Under the pieces are notes generated by a model. The model worked only from the letters and a program-made list of their open reading frames with translations. It ran no database searches and was not told the origin of the DNA. From the NCBI GenBank assembly GCA_000226015.1, contig JH152837.1:27118-91117 (forward strand): a stretch of 64,000 bases of DNA, read 5' to 3'. Below, piece after piece: positions 32,401 through 42,701 of the stretch (position 1 is its first letter; every line of letters starts with the position of its first letter). The DNA comes from Mnemiopsis leidyi. Its lineage: Eukaryota; Ctenophora; Tentaculata; Lobata; Bolinopsidae. The position numbers and the translations under genes were made by a program.

Positions 32401-35400
32401 TAAATTCGATAAATAAGACTTAATAACTACTTGCTGCTATCAGAAATTTGGCATATCTAAATGCATCCACTATCAAACAAACTAAAAAACCAGCTGCAAA
32501 AACGAAAAGTGGCAATAAATTTCTAGTCATCAATTCTTTAATCATCAATTATTTAATCAAGTCATCAATTATTTAATCAAGATAAGACATAAGTGCCATG
32601 CATGCTCTCATTATTTAGTAAAATGGTTTTTGACCTGCCAACGAGCACCAAAATCATCCCCCTTACATTTAACTGCCTTAGAAAAATATCTTGTCTCACA
32701 ATCAAATGACAGGGTAACAGTTTCAGGTTCTGCCCTTGCGCAGCCTACATCTGCCTTCATGGAACAGCACTCTCCATTAACAGAGTAATTCACTATGTTT
32801 TTGTATCTAGACTGAAAACCCCTGAAAATATCTCCCATTTTAACAAACATCACGTACAAAATAATTGTCAGACACAATAACCCTACGGTAGAGACAAGAC
32901 CAAGAATAACATAGTCAAACCCGTTAAGGCAACCTCTAGTAAAGGGTCTCTGAGTTAACTGTCCCGTTAAAGTCACTTCCAAACAAGCCCGAACTACACT
33001 ACCTGATTGGTACTGGTAAATCATTCCCCAAACCCGCACCATAATTGCAAGACTGAAGAAAAGGTGGACGAATGAGCAGCACGCAAAGACTACCGACCAC
33101 TTGAACATGTTGATGTGAGTGCCAAAAATGTCTAGATAGAGGGAGGAGGACGTCCGTAGCAGTTTGAACTTACTCCAGCCAGACTTGAAAAATCCGACGA
33201 TAGGGATCAGGTAGATAAGAGCAGAAACTGCGTCTTTGCAAACAATCCACCAAGGTTCATTTGTCATGATGTATTTGTCCACGTAGAAATATTCCAAAAT
33301 AAGTTCTGGTCCGTCTTCGGTGACTACCTTCAAGCAAGCTGCGATAATTTCAAGAAAGTTAGTCCGGACGTTTGAGGCCGGCCCGTCGTTGTACTTTACT
33401 ACTTCAAGAACCAGGTAAGCAAATATTATCGACTTTATTGCCCCAATTATTCCAAACGCAAGAATTCCGTAGTTTACAAATACATTCCGTGTGATAGAAC
33501 CGTGCACTAAATCTCCGCCGTCAAGTCTCACAAAATAATACATATCTACGATCACATCCGCAATGTCAATCAGGATCTTAGAGAGTGGAAGTACGGTAAG
33601 TTTCAGCATTGACCAGGCCAACCTCACCACTTTAGGGGAGTCGCAGCAAAACGGGCTACACTTTTTAGCCTCAAGATTAAGAAGATCATGTCCCGAGACC
33701 CTCACATCTCGCAGACATTTTGATTTCGTAGCAACACCTTCGGAAAATCTATAGGGGGTTGTTAGACCAGGCATATTGACATAGATTCCATCGTTTCTCC
33801 AAAAGATGTGATATTTGAGCTGATGTGGTTTGTCAAATAACTCATATACTTCGGGGGTCAGGTTCATGGTTCCCAAAGGGGAGGAGAGTAGAGGAACTTG
33901 AACGGGAGGTATTACTGGAACTCTCAGACCCGACTGGTTTATTGCTGGTTGTCGAAATGGCTGATTCGTAATGCCACAATTAAAAGACTGATTGACAAAT
34001 CTTGGTTTTTGAAATTGTAAGCTTGGTACCTCTCTCTGAGAAAAGGGTCTAGCGGCGGCCTGCATGAAGAAGGAAGAAGGTTGGGGACAAGCCGGTTTAA
34101 TGAAAGCGCCAAGAGAAGCAGGTTTATTGAATTGTAGGGAGCTTGACTTTATTTGTTGTTCTCGCATCGCACATTCATTTCGGTATTTGTTAATTTTTAA
34201 CTTGATGTTGAGATCTACAGGCTGTGTGATCAACGCAAACAATTCTTCGCCAAAATATTCAGTGAAATAGATGACGTTCTTTCTATCCCTGTACATTTTG
34301 ATAACATACTTCCAGCCGAGCTTGTCTCTACCCAAGTAAAACAGAAGGACAGAAGTGAGAAGAACAAAAATACCCGGGATGAAATAAGTTAAGATTGCAC
34401 CCAAGTTGTCGAGATGAGGTTGCCATGGTTTAGTAACGTTCTCGTAAATGTGGCCGCTGATTACAACACTGCTGTCGTCAGACATGGCGGAGACATAGTG
34501 GAACCAGGCACAGAGTGTAGACCAGGACCGCGGTTGAAATGGAATAGATAGAGCTTTGTTGATGATAAGTTGGATAAATTGACAATCAACTCGTCATTCG
34601 CTAAAACAACACAAATTTTATATGAGGGAGACCGAGCGATTTGAAAAAATTATTTATAGATTGTAACCTATACTAGGTCAAATTTGAGAATTATTTTTAA
34701 TAACAAGTAATCGCCAGATATTTCACGTTATCACATTGAATCATACCAATTGGCAGGAAAGAAATTTTTCTTTGTCGTAGAAAAGCTAAATAACTAATTT
34801 AATGATTTCGAAAAAGAAATTATATGTCTTTACAGAAGATTGCTCTGTCAATTTGCAATGTTTAAAATAAAAAATAAAACGGTTAACACACAATAAATCA
34901 AAATTTGGTTATCAAATTATGATGGCAAATTATGACGGCGAATCTAATTACGATGGCAACCATACTCATGAAATGTGTAGGCAGGTAACATCAGATGTCT
35001 TTTTATTGCCCGGTTACTAGTATCGGGATTTGCACGTGGTACCAATGTCTTATTTCAAGTGTCCTAAATTTCAAACAGCCAAGTGTTCACCCACTAACTT
35101 GACTACAAAATCTTTCATTTCCCTGCTTGAACATAGTCTTATCAGTGGGTTTAGAGCCGAGAGAATGATGATTAGTCCGAAAGATCCAAGCACGGTTACC
35201 CAGGGAACTAGAACATCATAGTACATGTAAGTTATCTGTACACCCAGCATTGCGATGTTTCCCACGTTCATTACGAGAATGACCATGAAACTCTTGCAGA
35301 CGGGAATCTGAAGACTCTTAGTTTTGTCACGTGCTCTTTCTTCCTCATCAGAGAAACGACGGTGAAATTAGAACATATCACTCCTACTGATGCCACCAGA

Positions 35401-36594
35401 CAAACAAAAGTGTTGTGTGCCATAAATGGTTTGAACTCGTCAGAGACCGATAAAATACAGTACTTCATTAGGGCAGAGAGTTACAGAAGTACATCTAACA
35501 ACAATTCACGATGTATGGTGTAAACATTCAAGTAGTTTCCCTTTTGGAATCGGTGCAGATTTAGGTTTATCAGATCAGATGTTCTGAGTTTCATGTCTTA
35601 CCACCCAAGATTAGACAGTTACCAGAACAACAAAACTTCGGACTTCCATCTTAGAAACTACTATTACAAAGCATGATTGACCGTGGATGATATCAAAAGT
35701 CTGTGTTCGTGTCTCAGCTGAATGTTTCACGAGGTATAATAACGATTTCTGCGTAAGATTGAGTAGCTTTAGTAGAAAGTACTGCGATAATTCAGAAGAT
35801 TTGTTCCAGCACTTCAATGACCATAGTCAGAGCGCAAACAACTCCAGTCACATCATTGGTCCAGGTGTTCATACCTCTTGAAATATCACAGTTCAGTGTC
35901 CTGTTTGTCAAAAAGAAGATACTTCCTACAGACATATTTCGAAGATTTCTCTACTAAATTTTATAAGTCTTAGTGAGCTGTGAGATTGAACACCACAGCT
36001 GTTATCACCTCTGTAACTAAGAGTGGGATTGTGTAAAAGTATAAACAATCACTGGAATAACAAAAGTGACTTACATGATGATACCAGTCCGGAGTCATTA
36101 GAACTCCAGCGTAATTCTGGACTAAAGCATTGATCGAGAAAGAACCAGCTCTTGTGGCCTACTGAGTGTACAGTATCCACGATGTGTGTGTAATACATAT
36201 AATACTATCATTTGAGTGAGGTAATGAATAAAACTGCTGCCTATTTACCTTGAGAAGTGCGTTTCTGCAGTCGTCCTTGATGTCAACCTGGAGTCTTTCC
36301 CGGAGATTTCCTTTACTGACAGCTTGTCTGACTGTCTGTAATAAACAATAGAGGTTACCTCCATTATAGCTTTATACCATATATATATACCAGTTATAGC
36401 TTTATACCATATCATCAGAAATATAAAACTTACTTTCTAAGGTAGAGGAAGCATTGAGAAGATGTAAGCTATCATCGTCTAATTCTCGATGGTTAGTATT
36501 TGGCAGGTAACATTACCTGGGCGTATTTCTCAGGTAGTCTCAAAATCATCAAGTTTTCTTGATTTTCATCCTCTTCGTCTTTCTTCCGTGACAT
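26424..36594 (-). CDS. TAF7: TFIID subunit TAF7
   Basis: Nine exons: 36517-36594, 36249-36335, 31669-31785, 31150-31335, 30731-30860, 27552-27670, 26964-27053, 26714-26806 and 26424-26558. They sum to 344 codons plus stop (human about 349) with consistent phases. Landmarks in order: [11 protein letters not shown] (human FILRLPPEYA); [53 protein letters not shown]; an acidic Ser-rich stretch ending [15 protein letters not shown] (human FNDLSSSSEDE); and a C-terminal coiled coil ([19 protein letters not shown]). TAF7 is a nuclear TFIID subunit that binds TAF1 and restrains its acetyltransferase until initiation. The gene spans 10 kb because intron 2 (4.5 kb) and intron 5 (3.1 kb) contain other genes. 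Its last three exons were copied to 8.2-8.7 and 10.2-10.7 kb as pseudogenes. Confidence 0.93.
27671..28855. other. TAF7 intron 5 upstream of the nested gene
   Basis: The region should contain the promoter and first exon(s) of the + strand helical-repeat gene at 28857. A 93-codon ORF at 28210-28491 shows no domain and poor composition. A CA/CT-rich microsatellite lies at 27495-27550, next to TAF7 exon 6. No first exon could be assigned. Confidence 0.4.
28857..30386 (+). CDS. Helical-repeat (TPR-like) protein, last exon
   Basis: One long exon encodes about 509 residues to the TGA at 30384-30386. It must begin by splicing, since the frame is open back to the acceptor (TTTCACAG at about 28856) with a stop just beyond and no ATG. 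The protein is all-helical in look, with repeated paired-helix patterns such as [24 protein letters not shown] to [15 protein letters not shown], and [12 protein letters not shown]. Residues 120-190 and 340-470 are also TPR-like. A Pro-rich linker ([19 protein letters not shown]) divides the halves and the C-terminus is basic. I do not recognise the family. It is nested in TAF7 intron 5 on the opposite strand. Local GC content and codon use are higher than in the neighbours. ATTAAA at about 30412 could be the poly(A) signal. Confidence 0.7.
   Translation, partial: RIAAVQYKLNFSLPLFEGREKLSLLSLLTYLHIAKGEHKRAAATLGRCHLLSSATLLVLTTETELYTRVGDSKKAKQTLKLLKRCLADTYSEFLEVEALIDLALAHIMFGLNCAALDILHKAENKLNTITKRSGKTACFLSFCYGLVYYYFNKNAERGVSKHYAQLCVDKLTPLLRVNQYRNVCGVYLWKLEMRLTKVSAPVPADMVVSGYAQYQIGKEFVRAGFPGEGIPLLKQSLDVKKLADTYFWIGEGLVKEANRQKGFDPIWSDILERCPVYVKPPNNEQDTGVSPPPPTAVALYRRDRERRLALTSPNTILKIIQKIDDDRKACSSESLYLEAQEFYKKAIVLSPVLVEKYNLSLARLMIYLNKTMSAEAVLSRVIGKIASPFTLFEASLLLATCFASGKILVAAEHISRCLDLVPRIGVTSDRVTLLTQWCVYYAFYHFNRKNSLDCRYWMDHLQELGYPEVESLQEKLRTFQEDKVVRMVGAKWGARGRAAAKSQSVDVEQ
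31485..31657. repeat. 34-bp minisatellite in TAF7 intron 3
   Basis: Five copies of a unit starting GGTAACGCATGCTTAAGATG lie 12 bp from the donor of TAF7 exon 3. The last copy is slightly altered. Each copy holds GCATGCTTAAG. Confidence 0.85.
31790..32610. other. TAF7 intron 2, AT-rich part
   Basis: No exon recognised. It should include the 3' UTR of the nested membrane-protein gene. Confidence 0.45.
32611..34485 (-). CDS. Intronless multi-pass membrane protein of unknown family
   Basis: A single open frame of 624 codons. One membrane segment lies near residues 26-50 ([20 protein letters not shown]). A Pro/Gln/Phe-rich cytoplasmic-like stretch covers about 115-215. Then come at least six hydrophobic segments from about 295 to 565, with a short polar tail rich in Cys. 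Notable motifs are [36 protein letters not shown] and PWWIVCKD. The D-x-x-D then Y/GD spacing and the E-P-x-L-x-L motif recall XK-related scramblases, but the likeness is too weak for a call. The gene has no introns and sits inside TAF7 intron 2 on the same strand, which suggests origin by retroposition or an independent promoter. ATG at 34483-34485 is the first in frame. Confidence 0.75.
   Translation of the reverse strand: MSDDSSVVISGHIYENVTKPWQPHLDNLGAILTYFIPGIFVLLTSVLLFYLGRDKLGWKYVIKMYRDRKNVIYFTEYFGEELFALITQPVDLNIKLKINKYRNECAMREQQIKSSSLQFNKPASLGAFIKPACPQPSSFFMQAAARPFSQREVPSLQFQKPRFVNQSFNCGITNQPFRQPAINQSGLRVPVIPPVQVPLLSSPLGTMNLTPEVYELFDKPHQLKYHIFWRNDGIYVNMPGLTTPYRFSEGVATKSKCLRDVRVSGHDLLNLEAKKCSPFCCDSPKVVRLAWSMLKLTVLPLSKILIDIADVIVDMYYFVRLDGGDLVHGSITRNVFVNYGILAFGIIGAIKSIIFAYLVLEVVKYNDGPASNVRTNFLEIIAACLKVVTEDGPELILEYFYVDKYIMTNEPWWIVCKDAVSALIYLIPIVGFFKSGWSKFKLLRTSSSLYLDIFGTHINMFKWSVVFACCSFVHLFFSLAIMVRVWGMIYQYQSGSVVRACLEVTLTGQLTQRPFTRGCLNGFDYVILGLVSTVGLLCLTIILYVMFVKMGDIFRGFQSRYKNIVNYSVNGECCSMKADVGCARAEPETVTLSFDCETRYFSKAVKCKGDDFGARWQVKNHFTK
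34490..35070. other. Spacer in TAF7 intron 2
   Basis: AT-rich and without recognised features. It probably holds the promoter of the intronless membrane-protein gene. Confidence 0.45.
35071..36180 (-). pseudogene. Rhodopsin-like GPCR fragment, broken
   Basis: Read from 36180 down, the pieces resemble class A GPCR segments in order: [17 protein letters not shown] (TM2-TM3 region), [20 protein letters not shown], a helix [37 protein letters not shown] with RKKER (TM5 and third loop), then [17 protein letters not shown] (TM6), and [18 protein letters not shown] (TM7 NPxxx and helix 8). The frame changes several times, including once in the third cytoplasmic loop near 35335. There is no DRY-like motif in frame. 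It lies in TAF7 intron 2. It could be a pseudogene or a multi-exon gene with assembly errors. Confidence 0.5.
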
Positions 36595-36947
36595 TCTGTA
36601 CAGTAAGCTAGTAATTCAAGCGAGGAATATTAATGTCATTCTCAGGATTTACGAAATTTTGGGGGCGCAATATAAACGATATCTTATTTTGATAATGATG
36701 ACGATGTCGTTTACTAAAATATTTGAGCAAGAAGCAAGTGACGATTGAGAGGGGTTCATAAAACTGAATTCAGAATAATATTCAAGAAACCTTACAACAA
36801 CTAAAAGAAAATATCAATGGCAATAAATAAATTAAAACTGCCCCCGAACTATCAAAGATTAAAAAGTTGATTTCCAAATATCATCACGTGAACGACAAAA
36901 CCAAGACAGTAGACACAAATCTCAGCTGTATACTTGAGAATATCAGC

Positions 36948-39900
36948 TCATGGCTCCCGAGGAACTTCATCAGACAGAGACACACTCAACTCGTCACAAA
37001 CCGAGACAATCAACAGAGAATTGTCTTCAGAACACGCAGCGAACATCAGCTCGCTAACCCCTGGTCTCCACTGGATAGTGTTGATGGTCAACGTAGCACA
37101 CTGTAGCCTGGGTAACTCACACAACACTTCAATCTCATCCCCCTGTCTTGCCACTACACTGATGTCCCCTGATTCGAACCCTAGTAGGATCAGCCCCGCC
37201 GCCGACACGTCCAGCGCCGTCACGGAGCCCTGGAAAGTTCTAGAACATGTCTCCTGCCAGGACATCTCGCTGTTTACCTTATCCCATATCTTGAGTTTCT
37301 TGTCCCTAGAGACGGTTGCGAAGGAGGAAGAGTCGGCGAACCAGGCACAATCCCAGATGATACGAGAGTGAGCTTTAGAGGGAGAGGAGGAGAGGAGGGT
37401 GCGGGAGGAGACGTCCCACACTGCCCAGTCCCTGTCACGTGATACCGTCAACAGACACGTGCTGTCTGGAGAGAACTTGATTCTGGGAGGGAAGTTTGTT
37501 ATGTGGCACGGTTTTCAGGACCTGTTTTATTTGTCACGGGACATGTTTAGTTAGCAAATTAGAATATATGTTTGATGTTGGCTATTGCCTATAATGAATA
37601 TTCCTTTGAAGCATAAGTTACTATTCAGTGGTACATTTAAGCCGAAAATTTGTTACTTATTGTTCGATAGACACTAGACAGCAACAGAGTAAACTACAAC
37701 AACAAGTGTTACCTCGTCACAGTGAGACTGTGATGTTGCAACTCCCCCAGTTTACTCCAACTCCCCACCTCCCACAAGATGACGGCAGCGAACTGAACCT
37801 GGCTTGCTTTACAGGAGGACGCTAGTGTCTTCCCGTCGGGGGAGGCGGCACACTGGTACACTTCGTATCCGTGTCCGTACAGCTTGTGTACCTCCGGCCA
37901 CAGCGTATTCTGTAGGGGTGGTGGGGTCAAGTGGGAATTTTCAGCAACAATAGCGACAATCATATAGAAACAATCTATCAGATTTCAGTAGGTAGTATTA
38001 GACTTTTAAAACCAAGATTACACATAAAAGCAAGGAGCCGGTGACAAAAAATAGACACCGTTTTAATATGATGGCCATGACTTGTTGTGTGGTATAGTTG
38101 TGGTATAGGTTGTGGTATAGTTGTGGTATGTTGTGGTATAGTGNNNNNNNNNNNTTAGTAGGTAGTATTAGATTTTTAAAACCAAGATTACACATAAAAG
38201 CAAGGAGCCGGTGACAAAAAATAGCACCGTTTTTATATATGATGGCCATGGTAAGAGGTATTACTTGTGGTATGACTTGTTTGTGTGGTATGGTTGTGGT
38301 ATAGTTGTAACCTCTACTTTACCTGAAGCAGCACCTTGACTCTTTTGTGTGGTATAGTTGTGGTATAGTTGTGGTATAGTTGTGGTATAGTTGTAGTATA
38401 GTTGTGGTATAGTTGTGATATAGTTGTGGCATAGTTGTAGTATAGTTGTGGTATAATTATAACCTCTACTTTACCTGTAACAACACCTCCTCAAGAGGAG
38501 GTTCCTGCAGAGAAGCTGGAGCGAATGCGACCTGGTAAGGTATCTCGTAGTCCTTCACATGCGCTGTACCCGTGTGTTCTACTGCACTGGTCATGTCTTC
38601 AGGCGTGATAGCTTTGTTCGACAAACCTGAACAAGTGTGTTTAGATAGATAAACCTGAACAAGTGTGTTTAGATAGATAAACCTGAACAAGTGTGTTTTG
38701 ATAGAGAAGTAGAGGAGTAAACAATGTGTTTTTCATCTGCAAATAGTTCCATGCTCCGTAGATACTTCCATTTCAACAAATAGCCAGAGCTAAGAACCAA
38801 GATAAGAAGACACTTGAGACTAGTAACAGCTTACAAGAACTGACCCAGAGCAGGAATGTGAGCTCCGATAACACACGCATCTTTAGACTCCAACCTGCTC
38901 CCGGTGATGGCGTTAACGTTCGAGAAGAAGGTGGAGGTCGCCTGGGGAAGGTTTATGTTAGCTTAGTCACGTCGGACTTTAGCATTTTGTTTAATGCATA
39001 CAATTTAAATGGCAGCCATTACTGCAACAAAATAGAGGATTGCATCGAGTGGGTCACTTACCTGAAATACTCTGAGAACTTTTTCCTCGCTCCCGCTGAG
39101 ATAAGAACTGTCCGAAATAAAACTAGCGCAGCTCAGATCATGACCGTGAACCTGCGAGCGAGCCACCTCGTACCACCCTGCCCCTTGCCAGTCAGCTGAC
39201 ACACGCACACTCTGATCCGCACTTGCGCTCAACAAGTAGTGACCGCTGGGGGCCCAGCTGATATCCTTGACAGGAGCGAAGTGTCCGCCAGGCATGGGAA
39301 CTCCTACCCAACCTTCCTGGACTGTGTTTCTCCACGCTTGTAGAGCTCCCTGAGGAATGTGGTGTTGCAGTGAATCTAATGACTCGAACTTGATCAAAAT
39401 GGATAGAACTGTTAAATCCGAACTCCAATTCAGTAATAAGTTATTATTCTGCTAACCTGAAACCCGTGAGAGACTATCAGAGAACTGTCGCTAGTAGGAA
39501 AACCTCCGTAGAGTCCCAGATTATTACCTCCCACCTCCCCAACATGGACACTTTCTGACCACATTCCTTCTGAATCCTGAGGTTTACTAAGTTGGAGATT
39601 ATGCCTCGCTTAACATATGAAGGAGAAGGTATTTATTATTTTATTAAAATTTGGACCCGATGGTGCAAGCTTGCCGAAGTACCTGTTCCCACACGATAAG
39701 AGTCTTGTCCATGCTAGAAGATAACAGCATTCCATTAGACATCCATCTCACTGATGTGACAAAATTCTCGTGTGCCAGTAAAATGCTCTCTAATGTCGAC
39801 CTGAAATTGTCAGAACTCAATTGATACGTTTAGGATACGCGACAAGTTTAGAGCACCCATGTCCCATAAGTTAAGTATTTCTAGCCTTATTCGTTTGTGG

Positions 39901-41660
39901 AAGGATTAGCACCGTTATATGTCAATCGGACAAGCTTGAGTTGTATTATATTGGGAGCGGAGACCTGAGTAAAAGAGAAAAAGCAGCTAAACTTCATCCT
40001 GCAAGCAAATTCGAATCGACAGTGCGCGCGGCGCGAAAATCACGTTTACACTGCTGAAAATCAAAACAATTTAAGTCCGCGCAATCCATTTATATTCAGT
40101 TAAAGACCTTTCCAACTTTTATCAATTTTTCTGTGCCACACTTCTCTGTTCCACTTTTATCTATGAGATCATAGTGAGAAATTCTATTGCATAGTAGCTT
40201 GAGCGAAACACTATCCAACGATTACTTACTTGTATTTACGATCCCTGACGTGAAACAAATTCTCCTTCAGTTTGAAATTCTGATTATCTTCCTCCTCCTT
40301 GACAAGATTTATTCTCCACAGTCGAATGTAATGATCTTGACTCCCGCTGGCCAAAACACAGCCTGTTTCTGTACTTCTGAAATCAAGACCTCTCACCCAA
40401 TCTTCGTGTCCTGAGGTATTGACGGTAGTTGATAGATTTCCCGATAACAATGAACAAACTACTCTGCTTATTCACTTAGCTAAGTTATGATTCGAATTTA
40501 AACAGAAGGGAAGTGTATAAAAAAGTAAATTACCAGTTAATTTTGTCAAGAAAATAGTCTCAGTATCGGACACATGATACAGTGAAATAGAAGAATCGTC
40601 AGTTCCTATTGCCAACAAAATGTTCCCGTGCATATTTGTAACTGATACACTGTGTGCAAACCCCTGCCTGATATGTATTATCTACATAAAAAACTTAATG
40701 AAACATTATTCAAAAATTGTAAAGAAAAAATAGCATGTAAAGTGTAAAATGCAAATGATCAGTATCATGCTAGTCCGTCATTAAGTTATTTTCATAAAGC
40801 TGTCGGCTGCGTTTTGACAGTGAAATATACAGTAATTGCTTTAAGATTAGGAAAGTCCAGCTATTTAGAATCTAAAATGTAGCTTACTTTTGAAGTGGTA
40901 TATTTGAGTGTTCAGTAACTAGATCTGATTTCACGCAATGCACCTTTAAACTTGAGTCAGCAACACTGCTCACAACATACATTATATCTGCAATGAACTG
41001 TTTATATTTGCAGGAATATCTAACTATTCAAACTTAGAGCTTCCTTCATTTTTAACACCAAACAGTTATCATCTGAATAATATCTTGTTCATATTTATGT
41101 TATCTAATGTTATATTTGTTATAAAGTGTCATATTGGAGAATACATTTTACTAAGAAGTGCTGATGTTACACTCACCCTGACACAATATGGCGGATAAGT
41201 ACACTATAGAGTCATCATGTTTACATACTTCAGTTACCTCCCCACTGTTCACGTTCCACAGGTACACTTTACCATCTTCACAACCTGCCACTGCTTTTTC
41301 AGCGCTATCCTGAACAGGAATTTCAATCCTTTAGTCCCGTTTATTAGATTTCAACTGACAATATTGGATTCACAAAAATCACTTGCTGATTAAAGTACCA
41401 TATTTTAATTTAATCTATTCTGTCTATTTTCTATTTCAAGCCGTTTATTTAATGATATAAGAAAACCCCTTCATTGAGTTAAATCAAAAATGTAAAGGTA
41501 CACACCGCTTTGACCCAGCTGACAGATTTAAGATGAGAAGAAAGAGGAAGATAAGAAGAAGTAGAGTACCGGACACCAGATCTAGATAAGAGTATTAGAG
41601 ATCTTCCCCCACAGAATACAATAGAGTCCGTACCAGTGTGTATGTCTGCTGTACCGGTAC
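36948..41660 (-). CDS. ELP2: Elongator complex protein 2 (5' end missing)
   Basis: Twelve exons are placed: 41506-41660, 41177-41309, 40888-40987, 40534-40667, 40230-40410, 39683-39800, 39457-39576, 39062-39349, 38845-38941, 38475-38626, 37713-37909 and 36948-37482. All phases fit. Diagnostic matches to human ELP2 include GHEDWVRGLDF, LKENLFHVRDRK, LAHENFVTSVRW, SSSMDKTLIVWEQ, VGEVGGNNLGLY, VHGHDLSCASF, GSEEKVLRVF, NTLWPEVHKLYGHGYEV and HSRIIWDCAW. The protein is a double WD40 propeller that scaffolds Elongator, which modifies wobble uridine in tRNA. The first exon with the ATG was not found; the furthest upstream exon begins IHTGTDSIVFCGG and needs one upstream base. The acceptor of 38475-38626 lies in a 28-bp repeat. 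The intron at 37910-38474 carries an N gap and TGTGGTATAGT repeats. The stop lies 354 bp upstream of the TAF7 ATG, in tandem. Confidence 0.95.
37985..38462. repeat. Repeated block and 11-bp satellite in an ELP2 intron
   Basis: A block of about 100 bp (containing AAGCAAGGAGCCGGTGAC) occurs at 37985-38085 and again at 38155-38255, either side of the 11-N gap (38144-38154). Around them lies TTGTGGTATAG repeated many times up to 38460. The gap size is unreliable in such a repeat. Confidence 0.8.
38617..38705. repeat. 28-bp repeat spanning an ELP2 splice acceptor
   Basis: About three copies of a unit AAACCTGAACAAGTGTGTTT plus 8 bp. On the - strand each carries CACTTGTTCAG then GTTT, so the true acceptor of exon 38475-38626 is followed upstream by two duplicate acceptors. 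Confidence 0.8.
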
Positions 41661-41669
41661 CTGAAATAC

Positions 41670-42640
41670 ACGGCGTTGTCGTGTGTTTACCAATTACCAG
41701 CAACTTTTATTATCGCGTAAACGGGAAAAGATGAAAATACGTGTAGGATTGTAACTAATGGCTTAGAGACAAGGCGCAGTAAATATGGCCTTCTTCGAAA
41801 ATCTAATGATAATAAAGACGATGAATGTCGTGATGATCATTTTGATGTTACAGCAAGCAAGTGAAAATCACAATTAATCAGACGTTTCGAAAAACATTCT
41901 ACTTTTTATATATATATATCATAGTGAAATACAAGTGGTTGCATATTTTATTTGTTACACCTGTACCCAGGCTTTTACAGTTGTAAAGATTCTAGATCTT
42001 TTGACAAGTACCTACATGAAATTACCTGTAAGCTTAGAGTACTGACCTCGATTACAAGCTACAGATCTGTAAACACATTTTGTTCGTACAGCTTTCTTTC
42101 CCAGCATCTTACTAACGTTGCAAATATTATGTGATTAGAGAAGTGTTTTATTTAGAGATTGGAATGAATGTTGATATCCTGATATCAGGAGAGTTGTTTC
42201 CTTTAAAACACTTTATTACGGATTAGAAGTAGTTTGAATTATAGAACACAGTATCGACACAGTACACAGTATCAACAGTAATGTAGACTGGAGAGTACCT
42301 TTAAAATCAATAGGTATTTAAAATTTTATCTCACTGGACGGTAAATTCCATGTGAACAGGGATACAACAGGAATCGCGATTTAACTTAAATTTTGTTTAA
42401 AAGCACTCATGCAGGCACAGGTGAAAAAAAAACTAGCAAACGAATTCACCCCTTCAGTTTGTCACACTTGCAGTTTATCATACTTGCCCCTTCAACTATA
42501 ATTGCTAGATGTTTATTGTCAACCAGTTTTTGCATAAAAATTGAAAAACAATAGTTTAGTCAAATTACTGTAAAAACTGTTGAATATCTCCATCACTGTA
42601 AGCCACGCATTTAGGAAAGTACATCATAGCACAATTCTGC
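41670..42640. other. Spacer between BTB gene 1 and ELP2
   Basis: It should hold the missing ELP2 first exon or promoter, but no ELP2-like N-terminus could be read. Includes a (TA)n run near 41911. Confidence 0.4.
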
Positions 42641-42701
42641 CCCGAGGTCACTGTTGATTTCTAGTAACCAATAGGGCATTAAGGCTAGACTTAAATGGCC
42701 C

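Noticed and set aside
41479-41703. ELP2 start at 41703
   Set aside because: The apparent initiator is TTG, and a clear acceptor (TTTCAG at about 41661) precedes the conserved part, so the true first exon lies upstream.
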